Shown here: piece by piece, positions 51,311 to 60,641 of the stretch
Position numbering within the stretch: the stretch's first letter is position 1
How the letters are laid out: every line of letters begins with the position of its first letter
Assembly: GCF_027244095.1 (NCBI RefSeq)
Contig: NC_069659.1
Location: 348,370,250-348,434,249 of the forward strand
DNA length: 64,000 nt
Direction of reading: 5' to 3'
Source: Hemicordylus capensis
Lineage: Eukaryota > Chordata > Lepidosauria > Squamata > Cordylidae
Made by a program: the position numbers and the translations under genes
Notes under the pieces: generated by a model
The model's database searches: none
What the model was told of the DNA's origin: nothing
What the model saw: the letters and a program-made list of their open reading frames with translations, nothing else

Positions 51311-52194
51311 CTCCACTTGCAGGCAGCTACCCTCGGTTTAGGGGTGGTGGGGGGGTGAAGCCTGCTATGCAAAGCACAGAAGAGCTAAAAGGAGGACGTT
51401 ATGCAAGGGAGTAGGGGCATTCTCTCACACACAACACACACGGGGGAGAGAGAGATTTGAGCAATGAAACTTACTTTGTTAATGCAGAACAGAAGAATAA
51501 AATGCAGCCAGAGGGCAGTGTGGTGGGCAAACGGCAGGCAGGCAGGCAGAGTCAAGGAACATCCCCAGCAGCAGCAGCTCTCACAAGCTACTCCGCTCCA
51601 CTCCTCCTGCGTGCAGCAAGCAGGGAGGGAGGAACTGAGACAACCAGCATGGTGGTCATGTGTTCTCTGGCAGCCAATGGGAGCTCCCGCCCACCGGAGA
51701 GCTCCGTAATGACCAAAAAAAAAAAAAATCACACAAGAAATTTTTTTTGCCAAAAGCAGGGGACTGGCAGGGGCACTTTTTGGCGCCCCCTCCCAAGTGG
51801 CGCCTGGGGCACGTGCCCCCCCTGCCCCCCCATTGTTACGCCCCTGCTTGTGAGTATTAAATTCACCCCCTCTAGACTTAGAACAGCCCCCCTACCCCTG
51901 GGAATCCTCACCGGATTCTCCTTTGCCAGTATAGCTCAGAGCCAGTCAAATGGGCTCGGTTCGAACTCAAACCGGGTCTGGTTTGACCGGGCCCAAAACC
52001 GGGCCAGGGGCAATTTGGGCCAGTTCGGCTCAAATTTAGTTTGGATTTGAGCCAAAAAACCGGCAAAACCAGTTTTTTGCACATCCCTAGTTCTCAAACC
52101 TGGCTGGCTCCCCACTTGTTGTGGGGCTGCAATTCCCATTGCAATGGCTGGAGCTTTCAGTCCAACAATGTCTGTGGCACTGCTGACTTGGGCA

Positions 52195-52500
52195 CTGACG
52201 CCCCTGCTGGAGTTTTCCCAGACAGCAGGCTTTACTGCGGGTTTTCTGCAAGGCGTTACTGTGAGTTCATAGTTGCCACCCGCCCAAAAAAACAATGCAA
52301 AAGATTGACTTTTTAAAAACTCCAAATATAAATCAAGCTTCACTCGAATGCGCAATGAAAAACCCGAATTGTGTGTGAAGGGCTTGCTGATAGCTCACAG
52401 GGACTTGGGGGTAAATTTGGCTGATATGTGAAGGCCCACCCTCCATTCCGGAGGAGATGCGAACCAAAAGCTGGGTGTGAAAAACTTCCAGGCTATGGCC
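52195..52500 (-). mobile_element. Repeat 'X' copy
   Basis: GACAGCAGGCTTTACTGCGG, AAAAACCCGAATTGTGTGTG, GACTTGGGGGTAAATTTGG, ATTCCGGAGGAGATGCGAAC and GGGTGTGAAAAACTTCC. The order is the reverse of 15774-16045. Confidence 0.65.
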
Positions 52501-52504
52501 TGAC

Positions 52505-52930
52505 ACAGACATCGGCCTCAAGGGCTGAGCTAGTTGGCCCAGCTCCACCCCACTTCCCTCGTGTGCCGCCTTCCCCGTTCCCCACCCCTTACCTACCGCA
52601 CAGGGGCGGCTTGCTAATGAGGCGAGGTGAGGTGATGGCCTCGGGCGGACCCTGTGCCATAGGGCGGCGAATGCAGGCATCGTCCCCTGCCCCCAGTGTC
52701 CACAGGCATCACCCCCCCACACACACACACCAGCCGCTTCCCATGCCTCATGCCACCTGCCCCTTCTCTTCCCTGCATGCCTTCTGAGTGTGCAGGGACA
52801 TTAAAACTGAAGGAGCTGGGCCAGCCAATCCTGCTCCTTTTCTCCCACCGCTTATATTCTGATGGGGCTTTAAAACCCCGCCCCTGCCTGCTCAGAAAGG
52901 GGTGGGAGACGGGGAAGGCGCCCTATGAGG
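52505..52930. other. No recognisable feature
   Basis: A (CA)n-like stretch at 52718-52730. No exon or repeat recognised. Confidence 0.4.
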
Positions 52931-52934
52931 GGTT

Positions 52935-53100
52935 GTAAGTGGAGGGGCTGTAGCTGAGGGGCAGAGCATGTGATTTGCATTGGGACACCCCCAGATGGTA
53001 TCTCCGAGTAGGGCTGGGAAAGGATCCCATCTGAAATCCGGAAGAGCCATTGCTACTCAGTGTGGATAATACTGACCTAGATGACCCAATGGCCTGACTC
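52935..53100 (+). mobile_element. tRNA-type SINE, diverged
   Basis: GGCTGTAGCTGAGGGGCAGA, GAGTAGGGCTGGGAAAGGAT, TACTCAGTGTGGATAATAC and GGCCTGACTCAACG follow the family order. Confidence 0.7.
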
Positions 53101-53327
53101 AACGTGGACCAGTGGCTAGAATGGTGGACTAGGACTGGGGAGACTCGGGTTCAAATCCCCGTTCAGCCATGAAACTCACTGGGTGACCCTGGACCAGCCA
53201 CTTATCTCCCTGCCTCTACTTCACAGGGTTATTGTGAGGATAAATACAATCATGTACACTGCTCTGGGATCCTTGGAGGAAAAGCAGGATATAAATGTTG
53301 TGTGTGTGTTGTGTGTGTGTGTGTTGT
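53101..53327 (+). mobile_element. MIR-like CORE-SINE with (GT)n tail
   Basis: GACCAGTGGCTAGAATGGTG, GGGTTCAAATCCCCGTTCAG, CACAGGGTTATTGTGAGG and GCAGGATATAAATG, then (GT)n interrupted by TT at 53298-53327. Confidence 0.78.
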
Positions 53328-53329
53328 CA

Positions 53330-54300
53330 TGCAGTTGTCCCCTCTGTCAGTCCCCCAAAACAGCAGCACACCCTTGTGCCTCCCTAAAGCTGCTTCTTGC
53401 CAGTGAGCTCAGACTTCTTTCTTTGGACACATCTGAACGGTCACACTGTAGCCTCCATTGAAAGTAGGTGGGACATTAGCACCCATCCCATCAGCATGGA
53501 AAAGTCATTACCATCAAAAGCTATAATGAAGCACCTTCAACTCTGAAGCCACACAACTGCCTAGAGTTAAGATCCTTTTTTCACTTGGGAAGGCAGAAGG
53601 AGAGCGTGCCCCCACCACCACCCCCCAACGGACCATGAGTCAGGCAAAAGGGTGGCCCCCCCCCCCCGCCTGTGCTGCTGGATCCTCTCTGCAACCCACA
53701 GTTGATGAGCTTTCCTTTTTTTCATGCCGGAGCCCCACCCTCAGCCCCCCGCCTTGTCATCCTGTCCCTTCCTCTACGGCTCAGTCAGATGCCAAGGCAA
53801 AGGGAAACTGTTTCAAAGCTGCTGGCTGGGAAGTGAGCAGGAGAAGGGAACAGACCCTTCCTGGGGCCTCTGCCCAGATGTTGTCAGTTAGCAGTGATAA
53901 GATCTCGGCGTATTAATGCAAACAGTGGGGGCTTCGCGGGGTTCAGGACGAGATGCTATCGCTCTGCAGGAATGCAGGACAGCCCCAGGAGACCAGGCAC
54001 GCTCGCTCAGGGCACTGGCAGCAGGTAGGAGAAGAGCCCCCAAAGTGGGGGCACGAGCGGGGCGGGGGCTTGTGAAATGGAACCCTCCCATCTGCTGGCA
54101 TCGATTGGGCAAGAGAGGCACATCGGGGTTCACTCTTTGCTCCCAGCTGACCACATGGCAGCACACTGACAATAATGATGACTCTGCCTTCCTAGAACCA
54201 TTTCATCCCTCGCTGAGGCTCGAATGGCTGTGTGGTCACGCAGCTCCCTTGCACAATTTCTGCTTTTGCACGTGAGTGGCATTAGGAAGATGCTCACAGT
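53330..54300. other. No recognisable feature
   Basis: C-runs at 53625 and 53658. No exon or repeat family recognised. Confidence 0.4.
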
Positions 54301-54482
54301 GTGCTCAACATAAGAACATTAGAAGAGCCCAGCTGGATCAGATGCAAGGCCTCTCTAGTCCAGCACCCAGTTCCCCACAGTGGCCCACCAGATGCCCCTG
54401 GGAAGCCCACAAGCAGGAGATGAAGGCACACCCTGTTTGCTTGCCTGCAGCTGCTATTCAGCAGCATCCTGCCTCTGCACAG

Positions 54483-54818
54483 GGAGGCCGCATTCGCACC
54501 TAACACGAAACCGGAGCTGAAGGGACCTCCGGTTTCCAAAACTGTGTGTCCAAATGCAGGCAACCGCCGTTTCAACAGAAAATGGACCCGCGGTTTCCCT
54601 CTCTGGACAGTGATTTGTAACTTTGGTTTGTAGTGAGGTCCGTCGCCTGGACCTCCAGCGTTACGCCTGAGTGCTGGCACCATGGTCTGGTTACTTTGCA
54701 ACTGGAGTTGAGGGCAGAAGCTCCTCCTTCTCTCTGGCTGCTATTGGCAGCCAGGGCTGTCCTTCAGTAAAGAAGGGAGCCAAGCAGCCAGGTCCCCCTC
54801 CTCTCTGTAGTCAGTGAG
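54483..54818. mobile_element. Foldback repeat (ACATTCGCA family) inside CR1
   Basis: Starts near GGCCGCATTCGCACCTAAC. Hairpins: AACCGGAG..CTCCGGTT, AACCGCCG../CCCGCGGTT, GAGGTCCGTCGCCTGGACCTC and GGCTGTCCTTCAGTAAAGAA/GGGAGCC. The last is shared with 8590-8812. Confidence 0.6.
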
Positions 54819-54935
54819 AGCATGCCTATAGCCACCAGGACTGGTAGCCATTGGTAGAGCCATCCTCTGTTAATTCATCTAAACCCCCTTTAAAGCCATC
54901 CAAGCTGGTGGCCATCACTGTAACAATATGTTGTA

Positions 54936-55926
54936 CTAGTATTTTTAAGCCCGTTATGATAACGGGCGCTAGCTTTCTATCCCGTCTTTTCTGTCTCTCT
55001 CTCTCTTTCTGTCTCTTTTTTCCCCCTTGTCCCCTCTCTCTTTTTGTTTTTTTGTTTTTTTTGTTGTCTCTGTTTTTGTTCTTCCTTATTTTGCTTTTAC
55101 TTTTTGGGTGTGTGTGTGTGTGGATGAATAACAGCCAAAATGGCCCATGAGAAGGTGGCCGCCCCCGCCTATCGCCCTCCCGCGCACCCAGCTGCCGGAG
55201 CCCACCTTACCCGCTCCAGCCCGAAGGAGAAGAGAGGAACTCGGAAACAGAGCTATTCTCTGTGTTAAGCTGCTGCCTATACTGTCGCAATGGACGCAAT
55301 AGGCGTCCTTTGCATCCATAGCGGCAGTTTGAGCAGTGACTTAGCACAGAGAGGAGCTCTGCTCGTGATCTCCTCTCTTTTCCCTCGGGCTGGAGCGGGT
55401 AAGGTGGTCTTCAACAGCTGGGAGGGCGATAGGCGGGGGCGGCGACCTTCTCATGGGCCATTTTGGCCCTTAATCTTTTGGGGGGGGGAGCGGGGAAGGT
55501 GATTTTGGGCAGCTGGGAGGGCGGGTGAGCAGGCGGCGGCGGCGGCTGTGAGCGGGCGGGGGCCTCGTTGGCGGCTTTGCCGCCACCTCGCCCAGCTTCC
55601 CTGTCCCCCGTCTCGGTCTTCCCCCGCCGCCATTGCCCTCGCCTTTTTCAGGGTGGCCGTTTCTGGTTGCCTCGGCCTCCTCTCGCCGTGCCGCAGTTCA
55701 TGGCTGAGGCGGCGGCGGAGCCGCCGCCTCGGCCACTTTCCCCTGCCGCCACACACCGGCTAATGGCCGCCCGTGGCTGTGGGACACTGGTGTCTGCGGT
55801 CCTGTGTCCCTTGGGCTCTTCTGGGCCTGCGCTTTGCGCAGGCCCAGAACAGCCCAGGGAGGCAGGGACGCAGATCCCCAACGTTCCAAAGCCATGGCCA
55901 CTCACTTAGCCTTTTATTATATAGGA
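54936..55926 (-). mobile_element. Non-autonomous Helitron, 991 bp, both termini present
   Basis: On the minus strand the 5' end is TCCTATATAATAAAAGGCTA and the 3' end is the hairpin GCCCGTTATCATAACGGGC followed by TTAAAAATACTAG. It lies between A and T without duplication. TC start, CTAG end and a hairpin about 10 bp before the end are diagnostic. The 5' end resembles Helibat-type Helitrons. No Rep/helicase; the GC-rich interior holds a 330-bp palindrome. Confidence 0.88.
55135..55466. repeat. 330-bp palindrome inside the Helitron
   Basis: The left arm CCAAAATGGCCCATGAGAAG..GCGATAGGCGG-type sequence returns as CTTCTCATGGGCCATTTTGG. The centre ATGGACGCAATAGG/TTGCATCCAT lies near 55305. Inner pairs CACCTTACCCGCTCCAGCC and GGCTGGAGCGGGTAAGGTG are exact. 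Confidence 0.85.
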
Positions 55927-56483
55927 TTAGAAGCAGTAGCAGGGAGGTGAAGTTTAGAGGAGGAACAGGAAGTGAAGGAGCGGAGTGAATGGTTCAGTAG
56001 ATTTTGAGAAAGAGCATACAGTAACTATATTAGCTGCAGAAGCGTTCCATGAATAAAGAGAAAGAGTTTACTAAATCTTCAGTTGTTCTTTGAGTCTGGA
56101 GTATGGTACAAGAGGACAGTGCCGCATGAAACAATCAGCACATCCCGTGGCAGAGAATCCCACAGATCAATTATGCACTGCCCTAAATTTCCTGGCAATC
56201 AGTTTCATAGGATGAACACTGGTTCTAGTGCTGGAAGAGAGGGAGAAAATTTGCTCTCTGTCTACTCTCACTACACCATGCATAATTTTATAAACTTCTG
56301 TCACGTCTCCCCTTAGTAACATTTTTGTAAATCAAAAAGCCCCTGATGGTGTAACCTAACCTCGTAAGGAAGGTGCTCCAGGCCCCTGATCATCTTGGTT
56401 GCCCTCTTCTGCACCTTTTCCAGTTCTACAATATAAAAATGTGTGGGAGGCTACAAGCTGTGTCAGCCATTTTTATTAATAAC

Positions 56484-56680
56484 TAGCTTAACCCGCACAG
56501 AGTATCTGCATGCTAGTACGTGATTGCTCCCCTCACTCCCTGCCACAGCCCCCCTCACCTCAGAGATCTCCCCACCCTCACCTGAGCCCCACTCCTGCTT
56601 CTCCTCCTCCATCTCGTTGCTCCCATCCCCCTCACCCCTCTTGGTCATGGCTGCAGCGTTGCTGGCACCTATTAGGAGAG
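56484..56680 (-). mobile_element. Possible Helitron 3' fragment
   Basis: The plus strand reads AACTAGCTTAACCCGCACAG. On the minus strand this ends GCGGGTTAAGCTAG before T, like a Helitron 3' end. The 5' terminus is not identified. Confidence 0.35.
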
Positions 56681-56682
56681 TA

Positions 56683-56985
56683 GAGCTGGTCTTGTGGTGG
56701 CAAGCATGAGTTGTCCCCTTAGCTAAGCAGGGTCTGCCCTGGTTGCATATGAAAGGGAGACCTGATGTGTGAGCACTGTAAGATATTCTCCTTAGGGGAT
56801 GGAGCCTCTCAGGGAAGAGCATCTAGGTTCCATGTTCCCTCCCTGGCATCTCCAAGATAGGGCTGAGAAAGATTCCTGCCTGCAACCTTGGAGAAGCTGC
56901 TGCCAGTCTGTGTAGACAATACTGAGCTAGATAAAGCAATGGTCTGACTCAGGATATGGCAGCTTTCTATGTTCCTAGGTTCCTA
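56683..56985 (+). mobile_element. 5S-type SINE
   Basis: GTAGAGCTGGTCTTGTGGTG, TTAGCTAAGCAGGGTCTGCC, GAAAGGGAGACCTG to CAGCTTTCTATGTTCCTAGG. Confidence 0.86.
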
Positions 56986-57190
56986 TTGGCCAAGCTGCAG
57001 CCCTCTATCTCCAGAGACCGCCGCCCTGCTCTACCTTCACCCAAGCTTTTCTCCTGCTCCTCCCCACAGGAGCAGCAGCAGCAGTGTTTGACTGGGCCGA
57101 GTCATAGCTCAATGGAAGAGCATCTCCAGGTAGGGCTGGGAGAGATTCCTGCTTGATCCTTTGAAGAGCCACTGCCAGTCAGTGTAGACA

Positions 57191-57530
57191 AAAGGAACAT
57201 AGGGAGCAAAGATAGCTGCCATATACTGGGTCATTGGTCCATGTAGCTCAGTATTGTCTTCACAGACTGGCAGCGGCTTCTCCAAGGTTGCAGGCAGGAC
57301 TTTCTCTCAGCCCTATCTTGGAGATGCTGCCAGGGAGGGAACTTGGAACTTGCTGCATGCAGATGCTCTTCCCAGAGCGGCCCCATCCCCTGAAGGGAAT
57401 ATCTTACAGGGCTCACATGTAGTTCACATGTAGTTTCCGTGCTCCGGTGCTCCCTTTCAAATGAAAACCAGGGCAGATCCTGCTTATCAAAGAGGACAAT
57501 TCATGCTTGCTACCACAAGACCAGCTTTGA
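57191..57530 (-). mobile_element. 5S-type SINE nested in a SINE
   Basis: AGGAACATAGGGAGCAAAG at the tail, CTTATCAAAGAGGACAATTC and ACAAGACCAGCTT at the head. It has a small local duplication of TCACATGTAGT near 57413-57434. Confidence 0.83.
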
Positions 57531-57561
57531 GCTAATGGTCTGATACCGTATAAGTAGAGAG

Positions 57562-57774
57562 CCCCTGGTGGCGCAGTGGTAAAACTGCCGCCCTGTAACC
57601 GGAAGGTTACAAGTTCGATCCTGACCAGGGGCTCAAGGTTGACTCAGCCTTCCATCCTTCCGAGGTCGGTAAAATGAGTACCCAGAATGTTGGGGGCAAT
57701 ATGCTAAATCATTGTAAACCGCTTAGAGAGCTTCGGCTATAAAGCGGTATATAAATGTAAGTGCTATTGCTATA
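57562..57774 (+). mobile_element. CORE-SINE with L2-type tail nested in a SINE
   Basis: AGAGCCCCTGGTGGCGCAGT, GTTACAAGTTCGATCCTGAC (B box), TCCGAGGTCGGTAAAATGAG, TTGTAAACCGCTTAGAGAG and AAAGCGGTATATAAATG. TATAAG is repeated at both junctions as a short target duplication. Confidence 0.82.
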
Positions 57775-57907
57775 AGGCCGCTTTCTGTGTTCCTATATGC
57801 ACCCTGAGAAGAACCTGTCACTTTCCCAATTGCCACAGAAGTAGTGGGTGGGTTTTCTTGGATTGCCAGAGGCTAAGATTGTTCTGGGGAAGAGCACAGA
57901 AGGCTAC

Positions 57908-58002
57908 GAGATTGTGTGGACTGTAAGGAAGATGGCATTTGGAGCCCGCAGGGTAGCTCTGTGGATCCCCCATTTTATTGTTGTCTGGAAGAGCCCTGGA
58001 TG
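57908..58002 (+). repeat. Left inverted arm flanking the CR1 remnant
   Basis: GAGATTGTGTGGACTGTAAG through GTAGCTCTGTGGATCCCCC to AGAGCCCTGGATG is the reverse complement of 59722-59806, with a 10-bp indel and few mismatches. Confidence 0.85.
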
Positions 58003-58007
58003 TAGGT

Positions 58008-59725
58008 ACATAAGAACATAAGAACAGCCCTGCTGGATCAGGCCCAAGAATGCCCATCTAGTCCAGCATTCTGTTTCACACAGTGGCCCACCAGATGCTG
58101 CTGGAAGCCTACAGGCAGGAGTGGAGGGCATGCCCTCTCTCCTGCTGTTACTCCCCTGCAACTGGTACTCAGAGGCATCCTGCCTTGGAGGCTGGAGGTG
58201 GCCTATAGCCCTCTGACTGGTACCCCTTGATAGACCTCTCCTCCATGAAGTTCTCCAAACCCCTCTTCAAGCCATCCAGGTTGTTGGCTGTCACCACATC
58301 TTGTGGCAGAGAATTCCACAAGTTGATTACGCGTTGTGTGAAAAAATACTTCCGTTTGCTGGTCCTAAATTTCCTGGCAATCAATTTCATGGGATGACTC
58401 CTGGTTCTAGTGTGATGGGAGAGGGAGAAGAATTTCTCTCTATCCACTTTCTCCACACCATGCATGATTTTATAGACCTCTATCATGTCTCCCCGCAGTC
58501 ATCTTTTTTCTAAACTAAATAGCCCCAGGTGTTGTAGCCTTGCCATATAAGAAAGGTGCTCTAGGCCCCTGATCATCTTGGTTGCCCTCTTCTGCACCTT
58601 TTCCATTACTACCATGTCCTTTTTTAGTTGAGGTGACCAGAATTGTACACAGCAGTACTCCAGGTGTAGCCGCACCATGATTTTGTATAAGGGCATTATA
58701 ATATTAGCAGTTTTATTTTCAATCCCCTTCTTAATTATCCCTAGCATGAAATTGGCCTTTTTCACAGCTCCCGCACATTGATTGAGTTGACACTTCAAAC
58801 GAGCTGTCCACCACGACTCCAAGATCCCTCTCTTGGCCAGTCACTGACAGCTCAGATCCCATCAGTGTATATTTGAAGTTGAGGTTTTCCCCCCCAATGT
58901 ACATCACTTTACACTTGCCAACATTGAACTGCATTTGCCATTTTGTCACCCACTCACCCAGTTTGGAGAGATCCTTTGGGAGCTCCTCACAATCTGTTTT
59001 GGATTTCACTACCCAAAAGAATTTGGTATCATCTGCAAATTTGGCCAGCTCTCTGCTTACCCCTACTTCTAGATCATTTATGAATAAATTTAAAAGCACT
59101 GGTCCCAGTACAGATCCGTGGGGGACCCCACTTCTTACTTCCCTCCATTATGAAAACTCTCCATTTATCCCTACCCTCTGTTTCCTGTCCTTCCAACAGT
59201 TAGCAATCCACACATGTACTTGTCCTCTTATCCCATGACTGCAAAGTTTTCTCAGGAGTCTTTGATGAAGAACTTTGTCGAAAGCTTTTTGGAAGTCCAG
59301 GTATACTATGTCAACTGGATCACCCTTATCCACACACTTGTTGACACTCTCAAAGAACTCCAAAAGGTTGGTGAGGCAAGATTTCCCTTTGCAGAAGCCA
59401 TGCTGGTTCTCTTCCAGCAGGGCCTGTTCTATGTTCTTCACAATTTTATCCTTGAAGATGCTTTCCATCAATTTGCCTAGAACGGACATCAAGCTAACCG
59501 GCCTGTAATTTCCCGGATCACCCCTGGATCCCTTTTAAAAATTGGTGTTACATTTGCTACTTTCCAGTCCTCCGGTACAGAGCCTGATTGCAGGGATAAG
59601 TTATATATTTTAGCAATTTTACATTTGAGTTCTTTGAGGACTCTTGGATGGATGCTGTCCGGCCTTGGAGATTTGTTAGTTTTTAGTTTTTCTAGACAAT
59701 TTAGAACATCATCTCTTGTCACATC
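58008..59725 (-). mobile_element. CR1 LINE, ORF2 reverse transcriptase remnant
   Basis: The longest LINE here, 5' truncated, in five minus-strand frame pieces. N to C: NKSPRPDSIHPRVLKELKCK, KLMESIFKDKIVKNIEQALL, DIVYLDFQKAFDKVLHQRLL (motif A), AKFADDTKFF (FADD motif C, the catalytic Asp pair kept), QMQFNVGKCKVMYIGGENLN, LFSLEKR and VINLWNSLPQDVVTANNLDG. A 3' UTR and an AAGAACATAAG tail follow. Frameshifts between pieces show it is inactive. Such elements copy themselves by target-primed reverse transcription. Confidence 0.92.
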
Positions 59726-59806
59726 CAGGGCTCTTCCAGAATGGGGGATCTACAGAGCTACCCTGCGGGATCCAAATGCCACCTTCCTTACAGTCCACAC
59801 AATCTC
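59722..59806 (-). repeat. Right inverted arm flanking the CR1 remnant
   Basis: CATCCAGGGCTCTTCCAGAA to ACTTAC-type CAGTCCACACAATCTC mirrors 57908-58002. It is followed by TTATGTTCTTATC, which resembles a CR1 terminal octamer in the opposite orientation. Confidence 0.85.
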
Positions 59807-59819
59807 TTATGTTCTTATC

Positions 59820-59975
59820 TGTTTAGATCAGGGATCTCGAACTGTGGCCCTCCTCCAGATGGTGGCCTGCTACTCCCATCATCCCTGGCTACTGGTCATT
59901 GTGACTGGGGATGATGGGAGTTGTAGTTCAACAACAGCTGGAGGGCTGTAGTTTTGAGATCCCTGGTCTGTGCAT
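59820..59975. mobile_element. Palindromic MITE, near complete
   Basis: CAGGGATCTCGAACTGTGGC..CTACTCCCATCATCCC pairs with GGGATGATGGGAGTTGTAG..AGTTTTGAGATCCCTG. It is among the two best copies of the family, about 150 bp. Confidence 0.82.
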
Positions 59976-59984
59976 CTCTCCTGT

Positions 59985-60635
59985 CTGCAGCAGCTCATAC
60001 CACACGTGGCTGGCGTTGACGCATCTCCAGAAACCTGAGGAAAGCGATGCCGCTCTGGAATTTGCTGGAATCCAAATGCTGTGATTCAAGATGCAAATGG
60101 TAGCCATCCATGAGCCTGGCCTTCCCTGCCCCGCATGCTGCTGCTGTCTTCATTAACAAAAAGCAAGATGGAGGGCCGGCTGCAGGACCAGCTCCTTTCT
60201 CATTACAGCCAGCTTCGCTAGGGATGCGGCTGGTCGGTGCAGGCTCCATTCCTTATCATTGTCCCGGGCAGCCTGTTGTCAATGGAAGCACCAGGGTGTA
60301 AAACGCCAGCTCAGAGATGGCCCCTGATCCCTAATCGTGCACATAAATATGACCAAGAGCGGCTAATTGATTGTTCAGGCTGGCTACAGTTGTATCGGCT
60401 GAAATACACGGGCAGCAAAGCAAGAAAACTGGAGGCAATTTGACTGTAATCTGCAATCTGTCAATTTAGCAGCGTGACTAAGGCACCCGTGAATGGGAGA
60501 AGAAGGGTTGGACGTCTATAATATCGATGCGCAAGAGCGCGACGGGCAGAACTAACTGAATCTGCCGCCGAAAGGGGGAAACAGGCCAGCAGAAAGCAGG
60601 ATGGCAGGAGAAAACACAACAGAATGGCTATTCCA
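59985..60635. other. Candidate conserved non-coding block
   Basis: Non-repetitive sequence with GATTCAAGATGCAAATGG, CGTGCACATAAATATGACC, GGCTAATTGATTGTTCAGG, GGAGGCAATTTGACTGTAAT and CTGTCAATTTAGC. No frame longer than about 85 codons, balanced GC and many homeodomain-like sites. The most CNE-like stretch of the window. Confidence 0.4.
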
Positions 60636-60641
60636 AATACA

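Larger units (their letters stand above)
49219..51846. mobile_element. 2.6-kb hAT-like element nested in a hAT
   Basis: Begins CAGAGGCGTAACTAGGG and ends TTGTTACGCCCCTG, flanked by a perfect 8-bp duplication CTTGTGAG (49211-49218 and 51847-51854). Subterminal GGCGCC blocks occur at both ends. The interior is AT-rich with no recognised transposase, and holds a SINE (50003-50153) and a hairpin array (51020-51310). Confidence 0.85.
48635..52089. mobile_element. Long-TIR hAT-like element hosting a second hAT
   Basis: Ends TAGCGGGGTGCGAGC and TTTTGCACATCCCTA, flanked by a perfect 8-bp duplication GTTCTCAA (48627-48634 and 52090-52097). Inverted arms of about 220 bp are visible: CTGGTAAAGGAGAATCCGG with CCGGATTCTCCTTTGCCAG, and CTCCTAAGTCCAGA with TCTAGACTTAGAA. 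Removing the guest leaves about 820 bp. Same terminal family as 111-1072. Confidence 0.85.
54919..56133 (-). mobile_element. Solo-LTR-like fossil, containing a Helitron
   Basis: Bounded by TG and CA with an approximate 5-bp repeat (ATCAC and ATCAG) in the surrounding CR1. An AATAAA signal lies near the right side. About 224 bp without the Helitron. Family unknown. It is broken and non-coding. It is younger than the CR1 and older than the Helitron. Confidence 0.4.
54305..56440 (-). mobile_element. CR1 LINE 3' end with three later insertions
   Basis: Reversed CR1 sequence occupies 54305-54482 (ACATAAGAACATTAGAAGAG.., CCACCAGATGCCCCTGG), 54819-54918 (TAGCCATTGGTAGAGCC) and 56139-56440 (CACATCCCGTGGCAGAGAAT to CTTCTGCACCTTTTCCAG). 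The gaps hold a foldback repeat and a solo-LTR-like fossil that contains a Helitron. Confidence 0.8.
57098..57800 (+). mobile_element. tRNA-type SINE host of two nested SINEs
   Basis: The head and body GTCATAGCTCAATGGAAGAG..GCCAGTCAGTGTAGACAA end at 57190. The tail resumes TGAGCTAATGGTCTGATACC at 57531, stops at CGTATAAG, and finishes GGCCGCTTTCTGTGTTCC at 57777. An opposite 5S-type SINE and a CORE-SINE account for the gaps. Confidence 0.8.

Noticed and set aside
51457-52050. 197-codon plus-strand open frame
   Set aside because: It crosses the boundary between the nested and the outer hAT, so it cannot be an ancestral gene.
55500-55800. Possible CpG island promoter
   Set aside because: High CpG content lies wholly inside a Helitron, and no adjacent exon is recognised.
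60330-60480. Possible short exon
   Set aside because: No frame with acceptable splice sites and codon pattern; fits non-coding conserved DNA better.
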